Positions 30,142-40,120 are shown, counted from the stretch's first letter. The stretch: 40,986 nucleotides of DNA from Gammaproteobacteria bacterium (GCA_016845205.1 JAERTA010000013.1:1-40986), one strand, 5' to 3'. The notes: generated by a model from the sequence alone, not told the origin. Translations and numbers: made by a program.

Positions 30142-30642
30142 CTAAGACCCTTTGTTTTTAAATAGGACGGATTCTGACGGCGCAACAAACAAGGTGGTTA
30201 TCTCGTTTTTGATTGTCTCTAGTGGATTGTTAGAGGCTTTAAAATTTTTAGCCAGTTTACCTACCTGATGAGCAACAATATCGCCAGTGTATTTAGATAA
30301 TATCTCTTCAAAATCAATGTCAATTTGTTGAAGCAGATCAACCAGTAGTTGTGCGGTTTTTACATCACCATGAATAATGATTTTGTCTTGTCGGAGTAAT
30401 TCAGTTAAATCTTCTCCTTGAAACAACGCCAAGAAAACACTAGATTTGAGTTTGATGTCGACATCAGCCCCAGCGCTGGTGTCGGTGGTGACAAAAATAC
30501 GCTCATTAGTGCAAACAAAGTTAACGTCAAGTGGTAAATCCTCTAGGGAGAAGTATAGTGTTTTGTCGTTGAGTGCACCTAAGTCGGCCTTACCTTGGTC
30601 AATCAGATAATTTAAGGCTTGTTCAAGCACAAAATGTTGCAT
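30142..30642 (-). CDS. ubiJ: UbiJ, SCP2-domain accessory factor of ubiquinone synthesis
   Basis: A 166-residue protein with an SCP2-like lipid-binding domain (about 15-110; GEDLTELLRQDKIIIHGDVKTAQLLVDLL) and a C-terminal helical region. UbiJ binds ubiquinone intermediates and organises the soluble Ubi complex. The position between ubiE and ubiB is the conserved one. It is shorter than the E. coli protein. Gaps to neighbours are 3-6 bases. Confidence 0.9.
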   Translation of the reverse strand: MQHFVLEQALNYLIDQGKADLGALNDKTLYFSLEDLPLDVNFVCTNERIFVTTDTSAGADVDIKLKSSVFLALFQGEDLTELLRQDKIIIHGDVKTAQLLVDLLQQIDIDFEEILSKYTGDIVAHQVGKLAKNFKASNNPLETIKNEITTLFVAPSESVLFKNKGS

Positions 30643-30648
30643 GGTTTT

Positions 30649-31389
30649 TTAAACCTTGATGCCCTTGTGCAAGGCAACAATGCCGCCTGAAAGGTTGTGA
30701 TATTCGCAGAAACCAAAACCAGCATCGAGCACCATAGATTTTAGCGTTTCTTGGTCGGGGTGTTTGCGAATGGATTCAGCCAAATATTGGTAAGAGTCTT
30801 CATCATCAGCAATAATGCCGCCGAGTTTTGGCATCACATTAAATGAATAAAAATCGTAGAATTTTTTTAAAAGCTCAGAATCGGTTTTGGAAAATTCTAA
30901 AATGAGCAAGCAACCACCCGGTTTGAGGATGCGATGCATCTCAGCGAGCGCTTGGTCTTTGTCGGTAACATTCCTAAGGCCAAAAGCAATGCTAACACAA
31001 TCAAAAGTGTTGTCTGCAAAGGGTATTTTTTGTGCATTGAGCTGAACAAATTCCACGCCGAAAATGCCGTTATTGATAAGGTTTTTTCTGCCTTCGTCAA
31101 GCATGGCAGCGTTGATGTCGCTTAAAATTACTTGGCCACTGTCGCCAACTTTTTTCCTAAACTCAATCGCCAAATCGCCGGTGCCGCCAGCAATGTCTAA
31201 TACTTTGTCGCCGGCTTTAACATTACTAGATGCGATGGTATAACGCTTCCATAAGCGATGTGCACCAAACGAAAGCACATCGTTCATTAGGTCATATTTG
31301 CTGGCTACTGAATCAAAAACCCCCCTAACTAAGCCTTGCTTGTCATCAGTAGCAACATCTTTAAAGCCAAAGTGTGTGGTTTTTTCCAT
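30649..31389 (-). CDS. ubiE: UbiE, ubiquinone/menaquinone C-methyltransferase
   Basis: A 246-residue class I SAM methyltransferase: [36 protein letters not shown] motif [24 protein letters not shown] and the C-terminal [17 protein letters not shown] are UbiE/COQ5 hallmarks. It methylates the quinone ring. It starts 5 bases from the gltA stop. Confidence 0.97.
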   Translation of the reverse strand: MEKTTHFGFKDVATDDKQGLVRGVFDSVASKYDLMNDVLSFGAHRLWKRYTIASSNVKAGDKVLDIAGGTGDLAIEFRKKVGDSGQVILSDINAAMLDEGRKNLINNGIFGVEFVQLNAQKIPFADNTFDCVSIAFGLRNVTDKDQALAEMHRILKPGGCLLILEFSKTDSELLKKFYDFYSFNVMPKLGGIIADDEDSYQYLAESIRKHPDQETLKSMVLDAGFGFCEYHNLSGGIVALHKGIKV

Positions 31390-31394
31390 AAGGT

Positions 31395-32531
31395 TTATTT
31401 TATTGGGTATTCTCTAAAATCACAGCCCGTATAAATTTGGGTTGGACGGAAGATTCGGTTATGTCCGACTTGCTCGTGCCAATGTGCTGCCCAACCAGCT
31501 GATCTAGCCATAGCAAAAATTGGAGTGAAGTGTTCTTTAGGAATTTTAAAAATTTCTGAATATAAAATACCTGAATAGAAGTCAACATTTGGGTATACCC
31601 CTTTTGCAGAAAGCAATTCTTCACAAATTTTCTCAACCTCTAGAGCAGTTTCAAAGCGTTTAGACAAGACTACGTTTTTCTTCTTAATGTAGGCCTCGAT
31701 CATTTCTTGTAAGATTGAAGCTCTAGGGTCTTTAACACTGTACTCTCGATGCCCCATACCCCAAATAACTTGTTTATTTTTTAAACGGTTTTCAATATAG
31801 ACACGTGCATTTTTTGCATCACCAATTTCATCTAGCATTTTTAATACATCTTCATTTGCGCCACCATGAAGAGAGCCGGCTAATGTTCCAACTGCTGCGG
31901 AAATAGAAGCAAAAGGGTTGGCCAACGTTGAGGCGGTTACCATGGCTGAAAAGGTTGAGGCGTTAATCGTATGCTCCGCGTGTAAGATTAGACAAGCGTC
32001 AAATAGTTGCACAATGTCATCATCTGGTTCTTCGCCAAACGACATATATAAGAAGTTTTTAGCGTAGGACATATTTTTGCTAGGTGGAATCGGATCGTAG
32101 CCAGCACTAATTCTGGCCCACATAGCAACTAAAGTACTCATGTTGGCAATGATTTTTGTTAGTGCGCTACGAGTAAAGGTTGAGTCAGGGTTTTTAGCAC
32201 CTGCATCAGGGTAGAAAGTTGCCATAGCTGCAATAGTAGCTTGCAATACATCCATTGGGTGGCCATTGGCTGGCAACGCCCACATCATTTCTCGAATATT
32301 ACGCTTTACTTCGTAGCGTTTATGCAAGACACAACGAAAGTTTTCTAAATCTTGTTCACTGGGAAGGTTTCCATCTCTTAACAACATGGCTGTCTCTTCA
32401 AAAGAGGCATTTTTAACCAAATCTTCAATAGAGTAGCCTCGATAAGCCAAGATGCCATTTTCGCCATCAATTGAAGAAATAGAAGATTCTGTTGCTGGAA
32501 CGCCAGCCAAGCCAGGAACGTATTCAATCAT
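31395..32531 (-). CDS. gltA: Citrate synthase, short (type I-like) form
   Basis: A 378-residue citrate synthase with catalytic residues in LHGGANE (His), GMGHREY (His) and VDFYSG (Asp). It lacks the extra N-terminal domain of the hexameric type II enzyme common in gammaproteobacteria, so it resembles the dimeric type. A 2-methylcitrate synthase is a related alternative, but no prp genes are nearby. It starts 3 bases from the erpA stop, inside the aroQ-to-ubiB run. Confidence 0.9.
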   Translation of the reverse strand: MIEYVPGLAGVPATESSISSIDGENGILAYRGYSIEDLVKNASFEETAMLLRDGNLPSEQDLENFRCVLHKRYEVKRNIREMMWALPANGHPMDVLQATIAAMATFYPDAGAKNPDSTFTRSALTKIIANMSTLVAMWARISAGYDPIPPSKNMSYAKNFLYMSFGEEPDDDIVQLFDACLILHAEHTINASTFSAMVTASTLANPFASISAAVGTLAGSLHGGANEDVLKMLDEIGDAKNARVYIENRLKNKQVIWGMGHREYSVKDPRASILQEMIEAYIKKKNVVLSKRFETALEVEKICEELLSAKGVYPNVDFYSGILYSEIFKIPKEHFTPIFAMARSAGWAAHWHEQVGHNRIFRPTQIYTGCDFREYPIK

Positions 32532-32534
32532 AAT

Positions 32535-32888
32535 TTATACCGAAAAAGAGGAACCACAACCACAAGTGGTTTTGGCATTAGGATTGTGAATAATAAAGCG
32601 CGAACCTTGTAAGTCTTCTAGGTAGTCAACGGTTGCGCCAATCAAATATTGATAACTCATCGGATCAACAACGAGACGCACACCATTTTTGTCAACAGTA
32701 CTATCACCTTCTTTGTAGTTTTCATCAAACGTGAACCCATAAGAAAAACCAGAGCAACCACCGCCAGTAATATAGACGCGCAGTTTTAGGTCTTCGTTTT
32801 TTTCTTCAATAATCAAGTCAGCTACTTTTTTAGCAGCAGAGTCGCTAAAAACAATATCGGCTTCTTCTAAAGCTTGTGCTGTATCCAT
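32535..32888 (-). CDS. erpA: ErpA-type A-type iron-sulfur carrier
   Basis: A 117-residue HesB-family protein. The three cluster-binding Cys are visible in [11 protein letters not shown] and [10 protein letters not shown]. ErpA delivers 4Fe-4S clusters to apo-enzymes, including those of isoprenoid synthesis. AGGAG precedes the ATG. It sits between argC and gltA. Confidence 0.94.
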   Translation of the reverse strand: MDTAQALEEADIVFSDSAAKKVADLIIEEKNEDLKLRVYITGGGCSGFSYGFTFDENYKEGDSTVDKNGVRLVVDPMSYQYLIGATVDYLEDLQGSRFIIHNPNAKTTCGCGSSFSV

Positions 32889-32900
32889 AATTTGTCTCCT

Positions 32901-33929
32901 TTAAGGCAGTAAGCCAATTTGCTCTAGGCCTAACCCTTCATCTATGCCAAACATGATGTTCATGTTTTGTATTGCTTGTCCTGATGCACCTTTAACTAAA
33001 TTATCAATTACCGACATAATAACCAACTTGTTACTATTTGGTATTCTCTGAATGCCAATTTGACAGAAATTTGACGATTTAACACTACGTGTTTCAGGGT
33101 AACCTTCAGCGAGTATTTTAACAAATTGCTCATCAGAATAGGCTTGTGTAAAAAATGGCATTACATCAGTGTTGGCATCAAGTAAATCAACATACAGTGT
33201 GATGTGCATGCCACGAATCATTGGTACCAAATGCGGCACAAAGGTAAGACCGACTTCTTCGCCGGCTAATTTTTCTAGTTCTTGTTTAATTTCAGGATAA
33301 TGCCGATGACCACTCACACCGTAAGCCTTCATGGTTTCGCTGGTTTCACACAACAGCATAGCTTGGTTGGCACCTCGTCCTGCACCACTTACACCTGATT
33401 TGCAGTCAGCAACAATGTTGGATAAATCGATTAATTTATTATCGATTAAAGGTTTAATAGCCAACTGTAATGCAGTTGGATAACAACCTGGATTGGCAAT
33501 CAGTTCGGCTTGTTTAATTTGTTCACGGTTATTTTCTGACAACCCGTATACAGCCTTAGACAATAATTCAGACTGGGTGTGTTCCATGCCGTACCACTTC
33601 GACCATTCGGTTGCATCAGTGATTCGAAAATCTGCACCAAGATCAATAACCTTGATTCCTTTTTCAATAAATTTTCCCGCACCTTCCATGGCAACTCCGT
33701 GAGGCGTGGCAAAGAAAACCACGTCACAATCATTTAACGAGTCATCGTCTGGCAGTGAAAAGCTCAAATCGGTTTGACCAAGTAATGATGGGAAAATACT
33801 ATCAACTCGTTTGCCGTTAAGTGAACGAGAACTAATGGCTACTACCTCCACCTTTTTATGGTTGTGTAATAATCGTAATAGTTCAACACCGGTATAGCCT
33901 GTACCACCAATAATGCCCGCTTTAATCAT
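32901..33929 (-). CDS. argC: N-acetyl-gamma-glutamyl-phosphate reductase
   Basis: A 342-residue NADP enzyme, third step of arginine synthesis. The Rossmann start is KAGIIGGTGYTGVELLRLL; the catalytic Cys is in ANPGCYPTA; GVSGAGRGA and HRHYPEI complete the active site. It is embedded between accC and erpA instead of with other arg genes, none of which are in the window. Confidence 0.97.
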   Translation of the reverse strand: MIKAGIIGGTGYTGVELLRLLHNHKKVEVVAISSRSLNGKRVDSIFPSLLGQTDLSFSLPDDDSLNDCDVVFFATPHGVAMEGAGKFIEKGIKVIDLGADFRITDATEWSKWYGMEHTQSELLSKAVYGLSENNREQIKQAELIANPGCYPTALQLAIKPLIDNKLIDLSNIVADCKSGVSGAGRGANQAMLLCETSETMKAYGVSGHRHYPEIKQELEKLAGEEVGLTFVPHLVPMIRGMHITLYVDLLDANTDVMPFFTQAYSDEQFVKILAEGYPETRSVKSSNFCQIGIQRIPNSNKLVIMSVIDNLVKGASGQAIQNMNIMFGIDEGLGLEQIGLLP

Positions 33930-33943
33930 AATATATCCAATCT

Positions 33944-35296
33944 CTAGTGAGATTCTCCCAGCATTTTTTCAAGATAATGAATGTTGAATCCGCCTTCGCG
34001 AAAAGTCTCGTCTTCCATAATACGAGCCTGTAGTGGAATGTTGGTTTTAATGCCGTCAATTACCATTTCATCTAAGGCATTTTGCATTTTTATAATCGCA
34101 CCAAGTCGTGTATCAGCAAAAGTAATTACCTTGCCAATCATTGAGTCATAATGCGGTGGAACCGTATAGCCGTTGTAAACATGTGAATCTACACGCACAC
34201 CTAGGCCACCAGCAACATGGTATTGGGTGATCTTGCCAGGTGACGGCATAAAGTTATTTGGGTCTTCTGCATTGATGCGGCATTCCACTGCATAGCCTTT
34301 AATCTCAATATCATTCTGTGTAAATGACAACATTTGGCCATCGGCAATCATGATTTGCTCACGTACAATGTCAACCCCAGTAATCATTTCAGTCACTGGA
34401 TGTTCAACTTGAACACGTGTATTCATTTCAATGAAATAAAACTCATCATTCTCAAATAAAAATTCAAACGTGCCCGCACCTCGGTAATTAATGGCTTTAC
34501 ACGCCTGGGCACAAATGGTGCCAATTTTGTTGCGTAGTTCCGGGGTAATGCCTGGAGCAGGCGCTTCTTCTACTACTTTTTGGTGACGACGTTGCATTGA
34601 ACAATCGCGTTCGCCTAAGTGAACTGCATTGCCATGCTCATCAGCCAGCACTTGAATCTCAACATGTCGAGGTGTGGTGAGGAATTTTTCCATGTAGACT
34701 TCTGCATTACCAAAAAAGCTTAAACCTTCAGATTTAGCAAGCTCAATTGAGCCAAGCAAGTCTTCTTCTTTTTCTACCACCTGCATGCCGCGGCCACCAC
34801 CACCACCAGAAGCTTTAATAATAATAGGCAAGCCAATACTACGAGCAAGCTCAATATTTTCAATAGCATTGTCACCTAGTCCACCATCAGAACCTGGCAC
34901 ACAAGGTACACCAGATTTTTGCATGGCTTGAATGGCTGCGACTTTGTCACCCATCATGCGAATATTTTCAGCACGAGGGCCAATAAAAATAAAGCCGCTT
35001 TCTTCAACGCGCTGTGCAAAGTCTGCGCTTTCAGATAGGAACCCATAACCTGGGTGGATGGCATCTGCGTGTGTCACTTCAGCTGCGCTAATCAGTGCAG
35101 GAATGTTTAAATAGCTGTCTGTCGAAGGGTGTGGGCCAATACAAACGGCCTCATCTGCCAGACGCACGTGCTTTAAGTACTTGTCAGCTGTTGAGTAAAC
35201 CGCAACTGTTTTGATACCAAGCTCCTTACAAGCGCGCAAAATGCGCAGTGCAATTTCACCGCGATTGGCAATTAAAACTTTTTGGATTTTATTCAT
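33944..35296 (-). CDS. accC: Acetyl-CoA carboxylase, biotin carboxylase subunit
   Basis: A 450-residue ATP-grasp enzyme carboxylating the biotin on Acc[27 protein letters not shown], the glycine-rich loop [18 protein letters not shown] and [14 protein letters not shown] are family hallmarks. Its ATG overlaps the accB stop by 4 bases (ATGA), implying translational coupling for balanced subunits. Confidence 0.99.
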   Translation of the reverse strand: MNKIQKVLIANRGEIALRILRACKELGIKTVAVYSTADKYLKHVRLADEAVCIGPHPSTDSYLNIPALISAAEVTHADAIHPGYGFLSESADFAQRVEESGFIFIGPRAENIRMMGDKVAAIQAMQKSGVPCVPGSDGGLGDNAIENIELARSIGLPIIIKASGGGGGRGMQVVEKEEDLLGSIELAKSEGLSFFGNAEVYMEKFLTTPRHVEIQVLADEHGNAVHLGERDCSMQRRHQKVVEEAPAPGITPELRNKIGTICAQACKAINYRGAGTFEFLFENDEFYFIEMNTRVQVEHPVTEMITGVDIVREQIMIADGQMLSFTQNDIEIKGYAVECRINAEDPNNFMPSPGKITQYHVAGGLGVRVDSHVYNGYTVPPHYDSMIGKVITFADTRLGAIIKMQNALDEMVIDGIKTNIPLQARIMEDETFREGGFNIHYLEKMLGESH

Positions 35297-35745
35297 TGGA
35301 TTACAACCAAGGTTTGGCCAAACTCAACCGCATCACCATCGTTGCATAAAATTTCTGTCACTGTGCCTGATTGATCAGCTTCAATTTGATTCATGATTTT
35401 CATCGCCTCAACGATACAAATGGTGTCGCCCTGATTAACATGCTGCCCAACTTTAACAAAGTTTTCAGAAGTTGGTGATGCTGCGCCATAGTAAGTGCCC
35501 ACCATTGGTGAAGCGATTGGGTGACCGTCAACACTTGTTGCTGCTTCGGTGGCCGTATCTGCTGATACTGGCGCTGGTGCAATTGGTGTAGCAGCAGGCG
35601 CAGCCATGGCAATTGGTGCCGCTGCTACAGGTGCATCACCATAGCGCGAGATACGAACAGACTCCTCACCTTCGACAATTTCAATCTCTGCCATGCCAGA
35701 CTGTTCTAATAGTTCCATTAATTTTTTTACTTTACGAATATCCAT
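35293..35745 (-). CDS. accB: Biotin carboxyl carrier protein of acetyl-CoA carboxylase
   Basis: A 150-residue protein: N-terminal [26 protein letters not shown], an Ala/Pro-rich flexible linker (about 38-70) and the biotinyl domain with the biotin-accepting Lys in EAMKIMN. Together with accC it makes malonyl-CoA for fatty acids. The bioD gene at 4544 supports biotin supply. It follows aroQ after 17 bases. Confidence 0.98.
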   Translation of the reverse strand: MDIRKVKKLMELLEQSGMAEIEIVEGEESVRISRYGDAPVAAAPIAMAAPAATPIAPAPVSADTATEAATSVDGHPIASPMVGTYYGAASPTSENFVKVGQHVNQGDTICIVEAMKIMNQIEADQSGTVTEILCNDGDAVEFGQTLVVIQ

Positions 35746-35762
35746 CTGCCTTCCCCCTGTGG

Positions 35763-36200
35763 TTATGTTTGTATGTGTTTAATTGCTGCGCTCATTGCGA
35801 ATTCGTAGCCTTGTGCACCAAAACCAGAAATCACCCCTTGTGCAATGTCTGAAAAATAAGATTTAGAACGAAATTCCTCTCGTTTATATACGTTTGAGAG
35901 GTGTATTTCTGTGAACGGTATATCAACCGATAGCATTGCATCGCGCAGCGCTACTGAAGTATGTGTGAATGCTGCAGGGTTGATGATAATATATTTAACG
36001 CCGTCTTTATGCGCTTGATGAATGCGCTCAATCAGACCAACTTCTGCGTTGTCTTGATGATGGCCAAGCGTTAGTCCGGCTTGTGTTGCCATTTCGGTGA
36101 CGAGATTAACAATGTCGTCTAGAGTTTGTGCGCCATAATGGTCTGGCTCGCGCGTGCCCAGCATATTAAGATTCGGACCATTGAGTAACAAAATATCCAT
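35763..36200 (-). CDS. aroQ: Type II 3-dehydroquinate dehydratase
   Basis: A 145-residue shikimate-pathway enzyme: [19 protein letters not shown] with the lid Arg and catalytic Tyr, [15 protein letters not shown], and [18 protein letters not shown]. The ORF track begins at a TTG; the ATG at 36200 fits the family start [10 protein letters not shown]. The Shine-Dalgarno is poor. It opens the nine-gene run that ends with ubiB, and aroQ-accB-accC is a conserved order. Confidence 0.96.
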   Translation of the reverse strand: MDILLLNGPNLNMLGTREPDHYGAQTLDDIVNLVTEMATQAGLTLGHHQDNAEVGLIERIHQAHKDGVKYIIINPAAFTHTSVALRDAMLSVDIPFTEIHLSNVYKREEFRSKSYFSDIAQGVISGFGAQGYEFAMSAAIKHIQT

Positions 36201-36306
36201 TGTTTGCAACCAAAGCGTTAAATAAAATTAATTTTACCACCAACATAACGGATGTTAGAAGGCTTTATCAGCATTTTAACTACAAAATCTGGCTATTTTT
36301 TGAACT

Positions 36307-38544
36307 TTATTGGGCCTTTTTAAGGTGCTCAAGATAGCCTTGGGCGTTAATTTCACCCACAATACGCTGGCCGCGTTTTTCAACACCGTCATTGAAAAAC
36401 AAAATTGCTGGCGGGCCAATAATATTAAAGCGCGCCATTAAAGCTTTGTCTGTTGCATCATTTGCGGTAACATCCGCTTGTAGGGCAATGGTATTTTTCA
36501 TGGCGTCAACCACTTTGGCATTCGAAAAAACAAAACGCTCTAATTCTTTACAAGAAATACACCAATCGGCATAAAAGTCTAGCATTACTACTTGATTCCT
36601 CTTTTTGGATTTTGCAAGGATTTGATCTAAATCAGCATTGGATTTAATCTTTTCAAATTTGATGTGCACTTGTTCGCTTTGAGTAGAAGCGCCATAACCA
36701 GAGAGCGGCGCAAACATATCACCACCACCACGAGCCACCAAACCCCAAAGCAAGATACCGTAAACCAATACCAACAAACCAAACCCTTTAAAGATGCGTT
36801 GCCACGGTGTTGGTGTATTGGTGAGTGAGTTAAGCGCACCCATTGCAATCGGTGAGAAGCTGAATAAGGTTGCCCATAATGCCAACGACACAATTGGTGA
36901 AGTAATACGATCAAGTAGCCAAATAGCCACCGCTAACATCAAGATGCCGAATATGTACTTAACGTTGTCCATCCAGCCGCCGGCTTTAGGTAGTTTGCTG
37001 ACACCCGCACCAATGGCTAGTAACGGCACACCCATGCCTAGGCTCATGACAAACAGAGATAACCCACCAAGTACTGCATCACCGGTTTGACCAATGTAGA
37101 TTAGTGCGCCTGCGAGCGGCGGTGCTACACATGGACCAACGATTAGTGCGGACAAGAAACCCATAATCGCCACGCCAATCAGATGGCCACCTTCTTGTTT
37201 GTTGCTGATGTTGGCAATTTTATTTTGCAAGCCAGCAGGCAGTTGAATTTCATAATAACCAAACATTGAAAACGCCAAAGCAACAAAAATCAGACTAAAG
37301 ACTATTAATACCCAAGGAGTTTGGAATATAATCTGCAAGTTCTCTCCAAAGAGGCCTGCCAATACGCCGGCAATCGTATAGGTCACACTCATGGCCAGTA
37401 CAAATACAATAGACATGATCAGTGCCTTTCTAGTAGTAACCCCTTTTTGACCCACAATAATGCCCGACAAAATTGGAATCATTGGGAATACACAAGGTGT
37501 TAACGAGAGGCCAAGCCCGATAACAAAAAACCATCCGAGCGTCCAAAGAACATTGTCTTGTTTTAATATATCAGTAATTTTTTCAGTCTCGTTAAGTTCA
37601 ACATTTTTCGTTTTGCTTGAAACAATTGTTGGTGTAGGTTCTGTTTTGGTGGCGGCAGTGGTAACTTTACTTTTGACTTCAGCACCTTGAACAGGCAAAA
37701 CAATGTCGGTGGTTTTTTCCATTGGCGGGTAACAAATACCGCCTAACCAGCAGCCTTGATATTTAGCTGTAAACACAATCGGTAGAGATTTGATGTTTTT
37801 AAGTGGGATCTCAACATTAAGTTGGCCTTTGTGAATCTGCACCTTGCCGAAAAGCGGGTCGTCTTTTTCTTTGCCCTTAGGAAATGCTACATCGCCAATC
37901 TCAGCGCCCTTGGCTTCAATAAAAAACTTGTCATGATACAAATAATATTCAGGGTGAATATTCCAAGTCGTTAGTAATGTATTGGCGTCGATGGCCGTTA
38001 CAGAAAAGGCAAACGCCTCATCAGCCGGCAATGGTTCATCTGATATTGATGTGGCTTTTTCTACTACCGATTGCACACCTGATTTAGCTTTAGAGAAAAT
38101 ATTAAGCGCATTGTCCACCAAGGATGGCTTATGGATGCTGCTAATATCAAGCGCAACCGATTTGGTGATTGGCGGGTAACACACGCCTAAATCAGCACAA
38201 CCTTGAAAGGTTACATTTAGTTGAACAGAGCGGGCATCTCCTTCAAGCACTGGAACAGCAACAACAACGTTGTTGCGGTAAACCCCAATTTTGCCAAAAA
38301 ACTCGTCATTTTTAATTTTAGCTAAAGGGAATTTTGCTGTGTCGAGCTGCGTGGAATAATCCGAAGAGATCTTTATTTTTTCTTTATAGAGGTAGTAGCC
38401 TTGAGCAATATCCCAGTTTAGTATGATTTCATCATTAACCACTTTGGCCTTAAAGCTAAACGCTTCATCCGCAGGCAACAAGTCATTTTCTGCGTATGAA
38501 AATGCAGAAAATAACAACAATAAAGACAATAAAAAACGTTTCAT
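36307..38544 (-). CDS. dsbD: DsbD thiol:disulfide interchange protein with duplicated N-terminal domain
   Basis: Moves electrons from cytoplasmic thioredoxin to periplasmic disulfide reductases. Order: signal peptide (about 1-18); a first DsbD-alpha domain (PADEAFSFKAKV to FQGCADLGVCYPP); a second (PADEAFAFSVTA to YQGCWLGGICYPP); eight-helix membrane domain with LTPCVFPMIP and VGPCVAPPLAG; C-terminal thioredoxin domain with DFYADWCISCKELE. At 745 residues it is about 180 longer than E. coli DsbD because of the tandem alpha domain; both keep their Cys pair. The ATG at 38544 has GGAGAG upstream; the track's TTG is not needed. Confidence 0.97.
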   Translation of the reverse strand: MKRFLLSLLLLFSAFSYAENDLLPADEAFSFKAKVVNDEIILNWDIAQGYYLYKEKIKISSDYSTQLDTAKFPLAKIKNDEFFGKIGVYRNNVVVAVPVLEGDARSVQLNVTFQGCADLGVCYPPITKSVALDISSIHKPSLVDNALNIFSKAKSGVQSVVEKATSISDEPLPADEAFAFSVTAIDANTLLTTWNIHPEYYLYHDKFFIEAKGAEIGDVAFPKGKEKDDPLFGKVQIHKGQLNVEIPLKNIKSLPIVFTAKYQGCWLGGICYPPMEKTTDIVLPVQGAEVKSKVTTAATKTEPTPTIVSSKTKNVELNETEKITDILKQDNVLWTLGWFFVIGLGLSLTPCVFPMIPILSGIIVGQKGVTTRKALIMSIVFVLAMSVTYTIAGVLAGLFGENLQIIFQTPWVLIVFSLIFVALAFSMFGYYEIQLPAGLQNKIANISNKQEGGHLIGVAIMGFLSALIVGPCVAPPLAGALIYIGQTGDAVLGGLSLFVMSLGMGVPLLAIGAGVSKLPKAGGWMDNVKYIFGILMLAVAIWLLDRITSPIVSLALWATLFSFSPIAMGALNSLTNTPTPWQRIFKGFGLLVLVYGILLWGLVARGGGDMFAPLSGYGASTQSEQVHIKFEKIKSNADLDQILAKSKKRNQVVMLDFYADWCISCKELERFVFSNAKVVDAMKNTIALQADVTANDATDKALMARFNIIGPPAILFFNDGVEKRGQRIVGEINAQGYLEHLKKAQ

Positions 38545-38573
38545 CAATCTCTCCTCGGGTAATTAGAGCATTT

Positions 38574-38602
38574 ATTATAAGTTATAAAACGCACTAAGAC
38601 AA
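38574..38602 (-). promoter_or_regulatory. Promoter of dsbD
   Basis: Minus-strand TTGTCT and TATAAT with a 17-base spacer, 30-58 bases upstream of the dsbD ATG. Confidence 0.65.
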
Positions 38603-38622
38603 ACACCCATGTCTTTAAATGC

Positions 38623-38656
38623 AAAAACCCCAAGCATTTCTATGCTCAGGGTTTTT
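38623..38656 (-). terminator. Intrinsic terminator after adk
   Basis: Inner stem AGCAT/ATGCT and outer ACCC/GGGT with A and T runs on either side. Placed 40 bases after the adk stop. Confidence 0.8.
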
Positions 38657-38695
38657 TAGCTTTAACCAATAACCCGCTTAGCGGGCTAAAAAGTA

Positions 38696-39334
38696 TTAGC
38701 CAATTTTTGCTTGAATGGCATCAATTACTGCTTGAGATGAAGTTGCATCTACGCTAAGCAATAAGCCTTCATTTTCATAGAAGCCAACTAATGGTGCAGT
38801 TTGGTCGTTGTAAACATTTAAACGATTGCTGATTGCTTCTTCAGTTTCGTCAGCACGCTGAGTAACAGCACCACCACATTTATCACAAACGCCTTCAACC
38901 TTAGTTGGGTTAGACTTAACGTTATAAATTGCGCCACAACCTTCACAAGTACGACGTGTTGTTAAACGGTCAAGAATCACATCTTTAGGCACATCAATTT
39001 CTACCGCAGCATCTAGTTTTTCGCCCATTTTTTCAAGTAGCGCTTTTAATGCTTCTGCTTGTGGAATCGTGCGAGGGAAGCCGTCTAATAAGTAGCCGTT
39101 TTTACAGTCGTCTTCTTTAAGACGCTCTTCCATAATACCCATGATTAGATCGTCAGATACTAAATCACCCGCTTCCATAGCAGCTTGAGCTTGTTTGCCT
39201 AGTTCTGTGCCAGCCGCAACTGCGCCACGTAAGATATCACCTGTAGAGATTTGTACTGAGCCGTCAATTTTAGTTAGTAATTTTGCAACAGTGCCCTTGC
39301 CAGCGCCTGGTGCGCCTAAAAGAATTAATTTCAT
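38696..39334 (-). CDS. adk: Adenylate kinase with Cys4 zinc-binding LID
   Basis: A 212-residue kinase converting ATP and AMP to two ADP. P-loop GAPGAGKGT; AMP-binding STGDILR and DGFPRTIPQAE; LID domain residues about 125-160 with TCEGCGAIYN and CDKCGG, a CxxC...CxxC set that would bind structural zinc. AAGGAC lies before the ATG. It is a single gene with a terminator downstream. Confidence 0.98.
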   Translation of the reverse strand: MKLILLGAPGAGKGTVAKLLTKIDGSVQISTGDILRGAVAAGTELGKQAQAAMEAGDLVSDDLIMGIMEERLKEDDCKNGYLLDGFPRTIPQAEALKALLEKMGEKLDAAVEIDVPKDVILDRLTTRRTCEGCGAIYNVKSNPTKVEGVCDKCGGAVTQRADETEEAISNRLNVYNDQTAPLVGFYENEGLLLSVDATSSQAVIDAIQAKIG

Positions 39335-39670
39335 AATAAGTCCTTGAAAATGGTTAATAAAAAATTTAGCCTCATATCTTTAATTGTTTTTAATTCTTTG
39401 AGGTCAAAATTGAGCGAAAATTATATCATAGAGATGTGATATTGACAATTTTTGTGCGAAGCCTGCCCTTGGGTGAAAATTTCCGAAATTTCTTAATTCT
39501 ATAACGGGCAAGGCTCGTTCTAAGTCAAAAAAGGCTTAAAAAGCTACTTTTAAAGGCTGTTTATTAATAAAACAGCTGTTTTTGAATGGTTTTGGTAGTC
39601 GTTTCAATTATTTCCGAAATTTTTATTAAACCCTTTTTTCGCAAATATTCTATTTGCTCTTTGAGGGCTT

Positions 39671-39701
39671 GATACTTTTTCTATCGATTAGAAAAAGTAT
39701 C
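39671..39701. repeat. Perfect 13-bp inverted repeat
   Basis: GATACTTTTTCTA and TAGAAAAAGTATC are separated by TCGAT. Confidence 0.85.
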
Positions 39702-39714
39702 CAAAAAGAGATCG

Positions 39715-39838
39715 CCCCTAAAAATAAATCTTAACTTTTCTAATTTTGTTCATTGGTTTTTCTAAACTCACTACGTTCAAACACCGAAAAACCAGCCATT
39801 CACTTCAATAAGAAAATTTGGATTTATTTTTAAAGGGG
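39715..39838. repeat. Long imperfect inverted repeat, MITE-like
   Basis: The outer arms CCCCTAAAAATAAATC and GATTTATTTTTAAAGGGG and the inner arms GGTTTTTC/GAAAAACC pair, with partial complementarity between. The 124-base unit could fold into one long hairpin. No target-site duplication was established. Confidence 0.5.
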
Positions 39839-39853
39839 ATTAGTCAAAAAATG

Positions 39854-40090
39854 TTATTTTTTGACAAGGGTTTCAAGACATTCAAATGGGTCAGCATTCA
39901 GCGCTTCGCAATACTCAATCCATTCAATGACATCAAGTCGCCTTTCACCGAGTTCAATTCTTCCAACAATGGAATGGTGCAAGTTTAGTTTTTCGCCCAA
40001 ATCACGCATAGTCAAACCAGACTTAACCCTTTGTTCTTTTAACCAATCACAAAGAATCTTCCCATTTAAACTATAAATTGCCTTTTTCAT
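39854..40090 (-). CDS. XRE/Cro-family helix-turn-helix regulator
   Basis: A 78-residue DNA-binding protein, almost all one HTH domain (about 15-70): LKEQRVKSGLTMRDLGEKLNL, recognition region HHSIVGRIELGERR, then a helical end. No effector domain is present. It is divergent from a lipoprotein gene, and a perfect palindrome stands 4 bases from its own ATG, a plausible operator for autoregulation. The target is inferred from position only. Confidence 0.85.
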   Translation of the reverse strand: MKKAIYSLNGKILCDWLKEQRVKSGLTMRDLGEKLNLHHSIVGRIELGERRLDVIEWIEYCEALNADPFECLETLVKK

Positions 40091-40091
40091 C

Positions 40092-40120
40092 TTGTCTCGA
40101 TTATCGAGACGATGTATACT
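40092..40120 (+). promoter_or_regulatory. Promoter of the lipoprotein gene with palindromic operator in the spacer
   Basis: TTGTCT and TATACT are 17 bases apart. The perfect 17-bp palindrome GTCTCGAT-T-ATCGAGAC (40094-40110) overlaps the -35 and spacer, so a bound dimer would block this promoter and the start of the divergent XRE gene. A degenerate second copy (GTCTCTAAATTCTCGAC) follows at about 40121-40137. Confidence 0.7.

Larger units (their letters stand above)
39335..39853. other. AT-rich noncoding stretch packed with inverted repeats
   Basis: No coding region is supported on either strand. It holds four hairpins: AGCCTGCCC/GGGCAAGGCT (39460-39515, one bulge), GCTGTTT/AAACAGC (39556-39576), a perfect 13-bp stem (39671-39701), and a long imperfect inverted repeat (39715-39838). 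The near-palindrome ATTTCCGAAATTT occurs twice (about 39478-39490 and 39610-39622). Confidence 0.7.
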
